Assembly: GCA_964384625.1 (NCBI GenBank)
Contig: CAYLNH010000051.1
Span: 1 to 32,822 of the forward strand
From: CAYLNH01 sp964384625
GTDB lineage: Bacteria; Verrucomicrobiota; Lentisphaeria; JABSQK01
Length of the DNA stretch: 32,822 nucleotides
Direction of reading: 5' to 3'
In this document: positions 1-7,641 of the stretch, piece by piece
Numbering within the stretch: position 1 is the stretch's first letter
Layout of the letters: each line of letters begins with the position of its first letter
Program-made: the position numbers and the translations under genes
The notes under the pieces: model-generated
The model's database searches: none
What the model saw: the letters and a program-made list of their open reading frames with translations, nothing else
What the model was told of the DNA's origin: nothing

Positions 1-2
1 CA

Positions 3-18
3 CGTTCCGGAAGGAACG
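3..18. terminator. Short hairpin at window edge, possible terminator of an upstream gene
   Basis: Bases 3-8 (CGTTCC) and 13-18 (GGAACG) form a perfect 6-bp inverted repeat around a GGAA loop, which is a GNRA-type tetraloop. No T-tract follows, so an intrinsic terminator is only a guess. It lies just upstream of the first gene and may end a gene outside the window. Confidence 0.25.
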
Positions 19-59
19 CTCAAATCATCATCCACAACATTTGACAATATCTCACCCAC

Positions 60-839
60 ATGCCATTCCTTGTCGAGGCGATCGGGAGCAAAACTGGGTG
101 GCTGATCTTGCGAAATCTTTCGGCCGGGCTGTTTCTCGCGGAAGACAAACATGAGTTGCTTGGACTAGTGACGAGGCATGAAGTGCATCATCTCTGGCAG
201 AAGCTGCTCGGCCGGTACAATGCTCTGTACACCGACCGAGACGCTGAACTCTGTAAAGGCGAAACCGACTATGTGTCGCCGATGGCTGCTGCCGGACAGC
301 TGGATGCCGGCTACGCATTGGCTCTTGGACACCGGTTCTTTCGTCAAAAGATCGTGAATGAACTTGATGCTTACGGCAATACCGATTTCATCTACTACGC
401 GGCGCAGAATGGCGGAAGTGACCTGGAAGACCGGTGCGTTGACATGGTCCTTATGCTGATTCGTGTTCCGCTCTGGTGTATAGGGTGCTCCTTCCTTGAC
501 ACCTACAGAATCCCTTGGCCAAGTTGGGCTGATCCGATGGTCGATTGGATGGAAGGTATTGAGCCCTGTTCTTTCCTGGGCCAGTTAAGGGCGACAGATG
601 GTCATATCATCTTGCCTTCGGAGATCCTGAGAAATATTGAGTTGGCTGAAGGCCTGGTGTTTAACCGGGGTCTGCCTTCGGAGATCTTTTTGAAACTGGT
701 CGACTTCCTCCCGCACGATGCCGATTTTGCAGTGTATAACCCTAAGGCTGAACCCGGCCGCAGAATCATGCAGCAAACGGGATGGGCTCCTTCCGGTGAT
801 TGGAGAAAGCCCCACCCAACAAATAGCTGCATACCCTGA
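60..839 (+). CDS. Hypothetical protein, candidate immunity protein of a polymorphic-toxin cassette
   Basis: This 259-aa protein matches no family I recognise. It has no signal peptide. One hydrophobic stretch lies at about residues 128-146, but it contains charged and Cys residues and is not a clear membrane helix. A stop at 42-44 in the same frame limits the start, and the ATG at 60 is the first good one, though no convincing Shine-Dalgarno precedes it. The stop lies 17 bp before the Rhs tip gene, and a strong ribosome site sits in that gap. In Rhs loci, immunity genes usually follow their toxin, and displaced toxin tips line up after them, so this gene could be the immunity partner of an Rhs toxin left of the window. 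That role is inference. GC is lower than in the later genes. Confidence 0.6.
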   Translation: MPFLVEAIGSKTGWLILRNLSAGLFLAEDKHELLGLVTRHEVHHLWQKLLGRYNALYTDRDAELCKGETDYVSPMAAAGQLDAGYALALGHRFFRQKIVNELDAYGNTDFIYYAAQNGGSDLEDRCVDMVLMLIRVPLWCIGCSFLDTYRIPWPSWADPMVDWMEGIEPCSFLGQLRATDGHIILPSEILRNIELAEGLVFNRGLPSEIFLKLVDFLPHDADFAVYNPKAEPGRRIMQQTGWAPSGDWRKPHPTNSCIP

Positions 840-844
840 AACCC

Positions 845-851
845 AAGGAGG
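845..851 (+). promoter_or_regulatory. Strong ribosome binding site of the Rhs-tip gene
   Basis: AAGGAGG stands 5 bases before the ATG at 857. The reading frame is closed upstream by a stop at 824-826. The truncated Rhs tip is therefore set up for independent translation and is not the end of a longer Rhs frame that continues leftward. Confidence 0.7.
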
Positions 852-856
852 GCACA

Positions 857-1975
857 ATGCCCGGAAACGTCAATCGAGTAACGGATGAAAACGGTATCGT
901 CAGATGCAAGTACGAATACAACGCATTTGGGGAATTGCTTCACAAATCAGAAACGCCAGGCTACGCAGGCAGGTTTGGTTTCCAGTCAAACTGGATAACC
1001 TTAAGAGACTCCGGGGGCAGGCTCTGTCTGAGTCCCACGCGAGTCTACGACACGGCGACAGGCAGATTCCTCCAGCGGGACCCACTCAGCGGGCTGGCAG
1101 GTGACTACCTGTACGCTGGCAACGCCCCTGTCGGTGCTGCTGACCCACTCGGTCTCGAGCCAACGCCGGCCTACTTGCAGGGCAAGCGACCGATGACTAA
1201 GGCGGAAAGTGGCCCCGATGAGTACGCTTGCGAGTGTCCCAGAGCACACAAGAATTTCAAGTATGTTGGTAACCGGCGCAGGTTCTCTCCTGGATATGAC
1301 ACGTACAAAGATGCCCTTATCGCCGCCGTGCATTATGGCTCGAGAATTCTTGCGAGTGGCCCCGATAGAAGAAAGAGAGCGATGAAGGAAGTCGGAGGCA
1401 GGATTTTCTATGATCCCTGTACCTGCAGGTTTCACTTCACCCAACCACAGCTTGGCGCCAAGAGGCATGTGGACTGGGGATTCATCCCCTACGGAACGAT
1501 GCACGCGGGGGGATGGCATATACATCCCTCTTCACTCCCAACTGGGGATGACAGGTCATTGCTCAGGAAGGGCTCAAAGGAATGGGTCTATGTAAAGGAC
1601 ACTGGCAAACTCTACGAAATATCTCTTGCAGAGAAACTGGCCAAAACAAGACCCGAGAAGTTGCCTTCCACGTCTTGGTCATTCAGTGACCTGACGGCCT
1701 ACATACAGAAACGAAAACTCCAGCAGCCTAAAGGGGGGTACTGGGATACTCCTGAAGTGTACAAACGTATGTTCCCGCATAGTGGCACGGCCCCGGAGAA
1801 CCCCCCAACAGTCGGCAGACTCGACCAAGACAGAGAAGCCACACGGAAAGCGCTCCGGCAATGGATTGACGATCCTGAACATGGGGTCTTCGTATATGAG
1901 GACGACAAGGGCAACGCGCTGAAGACCAAACTGCCATGTTACGTACTCAACAAGGGAGCTTCAGACACCCAATAG
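857..1975 (+). CDS. Orphan Rhs C-terminal tip with JAB/DUF4329-like metalloprotease toxin domain
   Basis: Residues 1-101 of this 372-aa protein are the last part of an Rhs/YD-repeat core. They include YEYNAFGELL, the core signature TRVYDTATGRFLQRDPLSG (about 61-79), an LYAGN motif and the terminal DPLGL (97-101), after which toxin tips normally begin. The remaining ~270 residues resemble DUF4329/JAB-type toxin domains: an upstream Glu (E178, in KEVGGRIFYDP), then H221-I-H223-P followed by D231/D232, as expected for a JAMM zinc site. The thousand-residue Rhs shell that normally precedes this is missing, so it is an orphan tip, yet it has its own ATG and ribosome site. There is no signal peptide. 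A downstream ankyrin protein may be its immunity partner. The Rhs assignment is firm. The JAB call rests on motif spacing read by eye, and the target is unknown. Confidence 0.8.
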   Translation: MPGNVNRVTDENGIVRCKYEYNAFGELLHKSETPGYAGRFGFQSNWITLRDSGGRLCLSPTRVYDTATGRFLQRDPLSGLAGDYLYAGNAPVGAADPLGLEPTPAYLQGKRPMTKAESGPDEYACECPRAHKNFKYVGNRRRFSPGYDTYKDALIAAVHYGSRILASGPDRRKRAMKEVGGRIFYDPCTCRFHFTQPQLGAKRHVDWGFIPYGTMHAGGWHIHPSSLPTGDDRSLLRKGSKEWVYVKDTGKLYEISLAEKLAKTRPEKLPSTSWSFSDLTAYIQKRKLQQPKGGYWDTPEVYKRMFPHSGTAPENPPTVGRLDQDREATRKALRQWIDDPEHGVFVYEDDKGNALKTKLPCYVLNKGASDTQ

Positions 1976-2009
1976 GCTATCGCCTCCCTGCAAAATCGGT
2001 CCATGTTTG

Positions 2010-2804
2010 ATGTCTAGTGACAGTGTCAAAAGAAACAGTCGCAGATGCGTCTTGGTGGTTGTCCTTCTCGGTTCAGCGATAGGGTGTTGGTTTGGGGTCA
2101 ATCATTTTGTCGCCCGACAGATTGACCTCATTGACCTTACGCAGATCGGAGATACAGACGGGGTCCGCTATGTTCTGAGATGGGCCGGAAACCAGCTATC
2201 CAGGAGGAATCGCGACGGGAAATCTGCTCTCCACGTCGCTCCCAACGCTGAGATCGCCCAACTCCTGATACAATCAGGCGGGGAGGTGAATTGTGTTGAC
2301 AATCTTGGAAGGACTCCTCTCATCACTGCGTGCTCCTCGCAACGGCTTGAAGCTGTTGAAGTATTGATTGGGAAGGGGGCGAACGTGAGCACGGCAGAGA
2401 GGGACGGACACACTGCTCTTCACTATGCAGCAATTGTCGGTGATGCAGACATTGCGAGAGCACTGATAGAAGCCGGAGCTGATGTGAACGCAAAGGAGGC
2501 CCAAGGACTGACGCCGCTTCATTACGCCGCAGATGCGGGGAGCACTGAGGTCACCCGGGTTCTTCTGTCGGCCAAAGCTGATATCCACCTGCGGCGCTTG
2601 GATGGCGAAACAGCTCTCCACGCCGCCGCGAGTAGTGGCCACCAAGACATTGCCAAGTTGCTGATAGCATCCGGCATCGATGTGAATGCCAGAAAGGCAC
2701 TCACTGGCAGTACGGCTCTGGACTTTGCCTCTTCGGCTGATATGAAGATCTTATTACGTGGTTCTGGAGCAAAAACGAGCGCAGAGATCGACGATGAGCG
2801 ATAG
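2010..2804 (+). CDS. Membrane-anchored ankyrin-repeat protein, candidate immunity protein
   Basis: This 264-aa protein starts with a basic N-terminus and a single hydrophobic segment (about residues 13-33) that looks like an uncleaved signal anchor. From about residue 36 to 255 it consists of ankyrin repeats, seen as recurring G-TALHYAA, G-TPLHYAA and ADVNAK motifs at ~33-residue spacing; I count about six or seven. The fold is for protein binding, with no catalytic motif. An in-frame TTG at 2007 is an alternative start, but the adjacent ATG is preferred. The gene follows the Rhs/JAB tip by 34 bp on the same strand, the usual place for an immunity gene, and ankyrin proteins are known immunity types in polymorphic-toxin loci. 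The anchor would place the repeats on the periplasmic side, which hints at where the toxin would be met. The immunity role is inferred. Confidence 0.75.
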   Translation: MSSDSVKRNSRRCVLVVVLLGSAIGCWFGVNHFVARQIDLIDLTQIGDTDGVRYVLRWAGNQLSRRNRDGKSALHVAPNAEIAQLLIQSGGEVNCVDNLGRTPLITACSSQRLEAVEVLIGKGANVSTAERDGHTALHYAAIVGDADIARALIEAGADVNAKEAQGLTPLHYAADAGSTEVTRVLLSAKADIHLRRLDGETALHAAASSGHQDIAKLLIASGIDVNARKALTGSTALDFASSADMKILLRGSGAKTSAEIDDER

Positions 2805-2870
2805 GACCGCCCCCTCCCCTCCCATCACATTCCCATACTCAAGGGGAAGTGGCTTCTAATCTCTATAGTA

Positions 2871-3584
2871 GTGGCGATTCCATTGCTTTTTGCGACCGTT
2901 ACGTGGCAGACCGAAATGGACCGCAACATTGGTCGTGTGCTGGATTGGCTTGAGGAAAAGGGATTGCGCGAGGATACCTTGATCGTATTCACCGCCGACA
3001 ACGGCATGAACATGGGCCACCACGGGATCTACGGCAAAGGCAACGGTACGTTCCCGCAGAACATGTACGACAGCTCCGTGAAGGTCCCGACGCTGATCAG
3101 TTGGCCGCGCGTCGTGAAGCCCGACTAGGTGAGTGAGGCGATGTTGAGTCACTACGACATCATGCCGACCTTCCTCGACGTTGTCGGCGAGGAAAATCCG
3201 AACGCCGCCGACCTGCCCGGGACCAGCTTCCTGCCCATCCTGCAGGGCACCAAGTCGTCAGTGCGTGACGACGTCGTGATCTACGACGAATACGGCCCGG
3301 TCCGCATGATCCGCACGGCTGACTGGAAGTACGTGCACCGCTATCCCTACGGTCCGCACGAGCTGTACGATCTGAAAAGCGATCCGGATGAGCGCTTTAA
3401 CCTGGTGGACTTGCCGGCCCAGGCGGATCGCGTGCGGGAGATGCGGGCAGAACTTGAGACCTGGTTTGCGACGTACACCGACCCGGCTCTCGACGGCCGT
3501 CACGAAGGCGTCACCGGCCTGGGCCAAATCTACTGGGCCGGCCCGAAAGCCAACGGCTGCCGAAACCATTTCCCCCGACCGTAA
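2871..3584 (+). pseudogene. Sulfatase remnant, N-terminally truncated and split by an in-frame TAG
   Basis: The frame encodes the C-terminal half of an S1-family (type I) sulfatase. Similarity begins near MDRNIGRVLDWLEEKGL. It continues with the metal-site region TADNGMNMGHHG, YDSSVKVP, LSHYDIMPTFLDVVGE and the closing ELYDLKSDPDERFNL, and has a complete C-terminus. The N-terminal half with the C-x-P-x-R formylglycine motif is absent. A TAG at 3126-3128 splits the frame at VVKPD*VSEAML; relatives commonly have a polar residue there, and CAG (Gln) to TAG is a single transition. TAG ends other genes here (1975, 2804, 32794), so recoding is unlikely. A GTG follows at once and the downstream 151 codons stay open, suggesting recent decay. 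It sits at the edge of the low-GC Rhs segment, which may have replaced its 5' half. Confidence 0.85.
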
Positions 3585-3634
3585 GCTGCGGCGCCGCTTT
3601 CGCACGGAACCGTCAAGCTTCGGGCCACGATAGA

Positions 3635-3664
3635 TCCAGGCGGGAAAATGCCGCGCGGCCTGGA
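3635..3664. terminator. Inverted repeat between convergent genes, weak terminator candidate
   Basis: TCCAGGC (3635-3641) and GCCTGGA (3658-3664) form a perfect 7-bp stem with a 16-base loop. It lies in the 95-bp gap between the sulfatase remnant and the leftward glycosidase. No T-tract is present on either strand, so the call is weak. Confidence 0.25.
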
Positions 3665-3679
3665 GCGTTTTGCCGCGCG

Positions 3680-5512
3680 TCAGGCAGGCAGGGCGGCAAG
3701 CGTAATCGTTTGCTCGGGGCCGTCGGGGACGGCGGCGGTGAGGCACACCGCGTCGGTGCCGCGCAGGCGCTGGAGCAGACCGGATTGACTGACGCGAACG
3801 CATTCCGGATCGGAGCTGCGCCATTGTACGAGGCGTTCGGTGATGTCCTCGCCGGTCGCCGCCACAACGGCACGCAGCCGGGTGGTTTGCCAGCGGGACA
3901 GGCCGGGCTCCAGGCCGCCAGGTGTCTGCGTCTCTTCGCGGATGTGCAGTTCGTCGTCCGGCGTGATTGCGGTCGGTGCGTACCACAGTTGCATGAGGCA
4001 TTCCGCCGGGACCTCAATGGCGTCGTCTGGCCGCAGCAGTCGGACGAGCTGGTCGCGTTCCCGGCGGGTGGTGATCCGCAGGGCGGCAGTGTGCTCTCGG
4101 AAAGCCGCCGGGACCTGTAGTCTGATGTCGGCGATCGCTTCGCGTGTGGGGTTGAGGATATTGATGAACAACGCATCGCCGGAGCGCACCGGTTGGATAC
4201 GGAGATCGCCGCTGTCCGCGCTTGGCAGGACCTCGGCGTTGCCGCCGCGGGTGCAGCGGGCGAGCATGCGGAAGACGCTGTAGGCGGGGGTCGGCCAGCG
4301 GAGCTGGAGCTCATCGAAGCTCGGGTACCAGGCCTTGCCGCGACTGTGCAGCGGGGCGTCGACGCCGGTCCAGTCGAGCATGTTCATATCGCCGTAGACC
4401 AGGTGCTTGTAGTTGCGGTGGGTCGACGGCGCGGCGAGAATGTAGAAGGCGAGGAGTTCGTAGGGGTAACCGGCCTGTTCCTCCAGCGTCAGCATGGTCA
4501 TCAGGATATCGGCGAGCTCGAGTGAGGCCGAGTGATTGAACAGGATTTCCTCCGGCCGGATGGCGCCGGGACGCCGGCCGAATTCGGTCATGCCCAGGCG
4601 GATGTCGTCGCGGTCGACACAGTTTCCGGCGACGGCCGCCATGTCTTTGAATGCAGCCGGGTCGGTGGCGTACTGGTGGTAGTCGAAGATATCAACGCAG
4701 TTGCGCACCTGCGGCCAGAGATCGGCTTTGAACGGTCCGCAGGTGGGGCCGGCCAGTTGAATATCCGGCTTCCGATCGTCGGCCGTCAGACGTTCGGTGA
4801 CATCGTCAATGGCGCGTCGTGCCATCCGCGCCATGACTTCGCACTGCAGGGCGATGGCGCGGCGGTAGGCCTGATGCTGCGGTTCGTCGCGGCGCTGCAC
4901 GAGTCGGCCCAGGGGGTGCGACGCCAAGCCGTCGGGCAGGTAGAAGTTGCGGGTGCCGAGCCAGTCGGGTTCGTTATGCATGGAGTAGTAGCGTACACCA
5001 TGGCCGGAGGTGTAACGCCAGACCTCGGCGAGATAGTACTCATAGGCGGCCGCCGCCGCGCGCCAGTCGATGCCGGCTGCATCGGCGGTTGCCGCCGTCA
5101 GGTCGCGGACCAGCGGGTGTGGATAACTCCGCGGATCAAATCCCAGCGAACAGATTGGCTGGGCGCCGACAGCAAGGACCCCCTTGACGATTTCGTCCGG
5201 GACACCGAGCCACGGCAGGGGGTCCATAAAGAGATAGGTCTCCCAGGGGATGGTGCGTTCCGGGTCGACCAGGAGGTCCTGGCGGAACGCTTCGAACGCG
5301 GTCGCATCGACAACGGCGTCCCAGCGTGCAGTCGGCGCTTCGGCGCGGCGCAGCGAGCGTTCCGGATGGAAGACGCGTGCGACGGCAGCGCCGGAATCCG
5401 CCAGCCAGTCCCAGAGGTTACTGCGGCCGGCGTGGTCGAACACCTCCACGTTCAGTCCAAGGTGTTTCGGGGCGCGACAACGGGCGGTTTCTGCGATGGT
5501 GATTGCCGACAT
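3680..5512 (-). CDS. Clan GH-A glycoside hydrolase with C-terminal Ig-like domain, probably cytoplasmic
   Basis: This 610-aa protein carries the signatures of a retaining clan GH-A (beta/alpha)8 glycosidase. The acid/base motif is YSMHNEPDW with E181, a strand motif DIFDYHQY lies at about 274-281, and the nucleophile motif LGMTEFGRR has E310. The ~129-residue spacing between the glutamates is normal for the clan. After the barrel comes a beta-rich region (about 430-525). The last ~75 residues resemble a bacterial Ig-like (Big_2) domain (TERLVQWRSSDPECVRVSQS). There is no signal peptide, so it may act on imported oligosaccharides. The ATG is preceded by AAAGGA on the minus strand. It is the last gene of a leftward cluster, 139 bp after the pseudopilin. 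I cannot assign a GH family; GH39- or GH5-like is possible. Confidence 0.8.
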   Translation of the reverse strand: MSAITIAETARCRAPKHLGLNVEVFDHAGRSNLWDWLADSGAAVARVFHPERSLRRAEAPTARWDAVVDATAFEAFRQDLLVDPERTIPWETYLFMDPLPWLGVPDEIVKGVLAVGAQPICSLGFDPRSYPHPLVRDLTAATADAAGIDWRAAAAAYEYYLAEVWRYTSGHGVRYYSMHNEPDWLGTRNFYLPDGLASHPLGRLVQRRDEPQHQAYRRAIALQCEVMARMARRAIDDVTERLTADDRKPDIQLAGPTCGPFKADLWPQVRNCVDIFDYHQYATDPAAFKDMAAVAGNCVDRDDIRLGMTEFGRRPGAIRPEEILFNHSASLELADILMTMLTLEEQAGYPYELLAFYILAAPSTHRNYKHLVYGDMNMLDWTGVDAPLHSRGKAWYPSFDELQLRWPTPAYSVFRMLARCTRGGNAEVLPSADSGDLRIQPVRSGDALFINILNPTREAIADIRLQVPAAFREHTAALRITTRRERDQLVRLLRPDDAIEVPAECLMQLWYAPTAITPDDELHIREETQTPGGLEPGLSRWQTTRLRAVVAATGEDITERLVQWRSSDPECVRVSQSGLLQRLRGTDAVCLTAAVPDGPEQTITLAALPA

Positions 5513-5651
5513 GGCTGCTGCTGATCCTTTGTGACGACGGGTTCGGCGGTCATTGATTTAACGTCAAGCTCGGGGAAAATTGTGCACGGGCAGGTGGTTT
5601 TCGGATCAGTGCAGGGCAGACCAGGTGGCCAGCGGGCGGCAGTACTGGACT

Positions 5652-6431
5652 TCACGGGCCCGGGCAACGCGTATAGGCGTCGCCGAGGAATTCTTCGCGC
5701 TCCGGTTCCGGAATCAGACGCGGTACTTTCAGGCGGGCGGCATGCAGGTCGAGGTAGAGGATGTTGGCGCTGTTGTTGTGTCGGTGGGACAGGTGTTCCC
5801 AGTGGCGGTCGCCGGGCCATTTCCATTTGCCGTCGTTCCAGCCCATGGGGTTGATCTGGTGATAGTGCCAGGTGTCGTGGTAGTCGAGGTCGGCAAAGAA
5901 CAGGCGTTTTTCCGGCGTTCGGATTGCCGGCCGGCGGATGGCGGTTGGGCGGCTGATGAAACCGACGCCCTGGTCGGAAATGCGGCCGTTGACGCAGATG
6001 CGGCCATTGGTCAGGTACGAGCCGACCCGGTTAAATTTCTCGTCCGGCTGGCTGTTGTCGGCGGGGCAGAAGAGCAGGGGACTGGCTTCGCCGGCCCTGC
6101 CCGAAACGGGTTTAACCCAGTAGCCGTCTTCATACAGGAGGTTCCGGCCGGAAACGCTTTGATAGCGGAACATCACCCAGGGGCCGTTGACGGCCGGATG
6201 GTAATATTCGTCGTGATCGGAGACGAACTCTTCCATGCCGAGACCGACCTGCCGGATCTGGCCCAGACAGGCGACAGCTTTGGCGGCCTGCATGGCTCGA
6301 CTGAGTGCCGGCAGCAGCATGGCGGCCAGGACGCTGATGATGGCAATCACGACCAACAGCTCGATAAGGGTGAAATTCCCGCTGCGGCGGTGTCGCGACC
6401 GCGGTGGAAGACTGGCATGGCAAGCGCTCAT
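5652..6431 (-). CDS. Type II/IV pseudopilin-like protein (prepilin N-methylation domain), locus A
   Basis: This 259-aa protein has a 19-residue leader rich in Arg and His, then the prepilin signature FTLIELLVVIAIISVLAAML with Glu at +5, followed by a soluble C-terminal domain. Near the end RHNNSANILYLDLHAARL matches the H-x9-D motif of PVC-group pseudopilins (usually H-X9-DG; here the Gly is Leu). The residue before the expected cleavage site is Asn (SGN/FTLIE) in place of the usual Gly, so processing by a standard prepilin peptidase is uncertain. The start is supported by AAGGAGAG on the minus strand. It lies 22 bp after the GntR/LacI hybrid gene and is probably cotranscribed with it. Such pseudopilins are greatly expanded in Lentisphaerae and their function is unknown; a cell-envelope role in glycan binding or secretion is conjecture. 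Confidence 0.85.
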   Translation of the reverse strand: MSACHASLPPRSRHRRSGNFTLIELLVVIAIISVLAAMLLPALSRAMQAAKAVACLGQIRQVGLGMEEFVSDHDEYYHPAVNGPWVMFRYQSVSGRNLLYEDGYWVKPVSGRAGEASPLLFCPADNSQPDEKFNRVGSYLTNGRICVNGRISDQGVGFISRPTAIRRPAIRTPEKRLFFADLDYHDTWHYHQINPMGWNDGKWKWPGDRHWEHLSHRHNNSANILYLDLHAARLKVPRLIPEPEREEFLGDAYTRCPGP

Positions 6432-6453
6432 GGGAGACTCTCCTTACGTCCGG

Positions 6454-7641
6454 TCAGGCCGGCGGCAACCGTCCGGCCACGGGTTGTTCGCTGCACTGCA
6501 CCAGGAGTGGGGAAATCGCCACGCGGCGGCCGCCGGGTTGGGATGCGGCCGGTTCCAGCAGCAGGCGCAACAGGGCGCGGCCGACGATGTGATCCTGTTT
6601 GTCAATGGTGACGGGTGGCCGGTAGGATTCCCAGGCCTGCTCCGGACAGAGGGCCCAGGTGTTGTCATAGCCGACGATGCAGATGTCGTCGCCGGGTGTG
6701 ACGCCCAACAGACGGCAGGCCGCGGCGCATTCATAAACGTTCTGGTCGGTGGTCGTCATGACGGCATCAACGCCGTGGCGGAGGGCTTCGACCAGAAAGC
6801 CGGCGGTCATCTTGATGCGTTCTTCGAAGCCCGCCTTGGTCCGGTTTGTGTTCGCCGCGGGAACGGGGATGCTGAGGGCGGGCAGAACATCCAGGCCGGC
6901 GGCCCGGCAGGCGTCGGCATGGCCGGCATGACGTTCCTGCAGCCAGTAGGCGTCGTTCGGGTTGTTCATCTTGTCGCACCGGAGGATCTTCCGATGGCCG
7001 TGGGCGATGAGCCATTCGGTCAGGAGCTGCGCCCCGGCACGCTGGTCGGACACGACGATGTCAGCCATGCAGGCGGCAACGGTGTCCGGCGGCAGGGTGT
7101 CGCCGTGGATCACCAGCGGTACGTCGGCGGCGCCGAAGATCTGCACTGTTTCAGCGATATCCCATTGTCGGCTTCGATCTTCGATGACGACGGCGCCGAG
7201 CGGTTTGACGCGGCGAACGGTTTTGATGCCTTCCTGTGGGGTGGCAGCCGTGGCGATAAACAAGGGGTTACACCCGTGTTCGCCGGCGGCATTGAGGAAT
7301 CCATCCCGCAGTCGGGTGGCCATCCAGCCGACTTCTTCGTTCGTTTCGGCCGGGGTGGCCGGCAGGTTGAGGTTTGTGAAGACCGTGACAATGGCGGACC
7401 CGGTGCCTGCCGTCGCACCGACTTTGAGCAGGACGCGCTTTTTCGGGCTGTCCTGGCGGACATAACCGTCCTGCTCCAGGTGGTTCATGGCGGTTCGGAC
7501 GCTGGTGCGTCCGACGGCGAGAGCTGCAGCGATTTGGCGCTCGGCCGGGATTCGCATGCCGGGCCGGAAGCCTTCCTGGTCAAGCCATCCAAGGATCGCG
7601 TCGGCGGTCTTCTGCGGTTTGGTTTTAGCCGTTTGATTCAT
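6454..7641 (-). CDS. GntR-type HTH / LacI-type sugar-binding hybrid transcription regulator, locus A
   Basis: Residues 1-72 of this 395-aa protein form a winged helix of the GntR type, with PGMRIPAERQIAAALAVGRT and SVRTAMNHLEQDGYVRQDS. From about 85 to 385 there is a periplasmic-binding-protein-like effector domain as in LacI/AraR regulators, with LGAVVIED, GHRKILRC, GVDAVMTTTDQNVYECA, ICIVGYDNT and TIDKQDHIVGRALLRLLLE. The arrangement matches AraR-like regulators that release DNA on binding a sugar; the sugar is unknown. It is clearly paralogous to the regulator at 21617-22801, with aligned AGF, ACRLLG, GYDN and DK motifs. It leads the leftward regulator-pseudopilin-glycosidase cluster and is divergent from the sulfatase, so the shared intergenic region probably contains its operator. 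Whether it represses or activates cannot be told. Confidence 0.9.
   Translation of the reverse strand: MNQTAKTKPQKTADAILGWLDQEGFRPGMRIPAERQIAAALAVGRTSVRTAMNHLEQDGYVRQDSPKKRVLLKVGATAGTGSAIVTVFTNLNLPATPAETNEEVGWMATRLRDGFLNAAGEHGCNPLFIATAATPQEGIKTVRRVKPLGAVVIEDRSRQWDIAETVQIFGAADVPLVIHGDTLPPDTVAACMADIVVSDQRAGAQLLTEWLIAHGHRKILRCDKMNNPNDAYWLQERHAGHADACRAAGLDVLPALSIPVPAANTNRTKAGFEERIKMTAGFLVEALRHGVDAVMTTTDQNVYECAAACRLLGVTPGDDICIVGYDNTWALCPEQAWESYRPPVTIDKQDHIVGRALLRLLLEPAASQPGGRRVAISPLLVQCSEQPVAGRLPPA

Noticed and set aside
3126..3128. Amber codon recoding (TAG read as an amino acid)
   Set aside because: Several other genes here end normally in TAG and no other internal TAG was seen, so a pseudogene is simpler.
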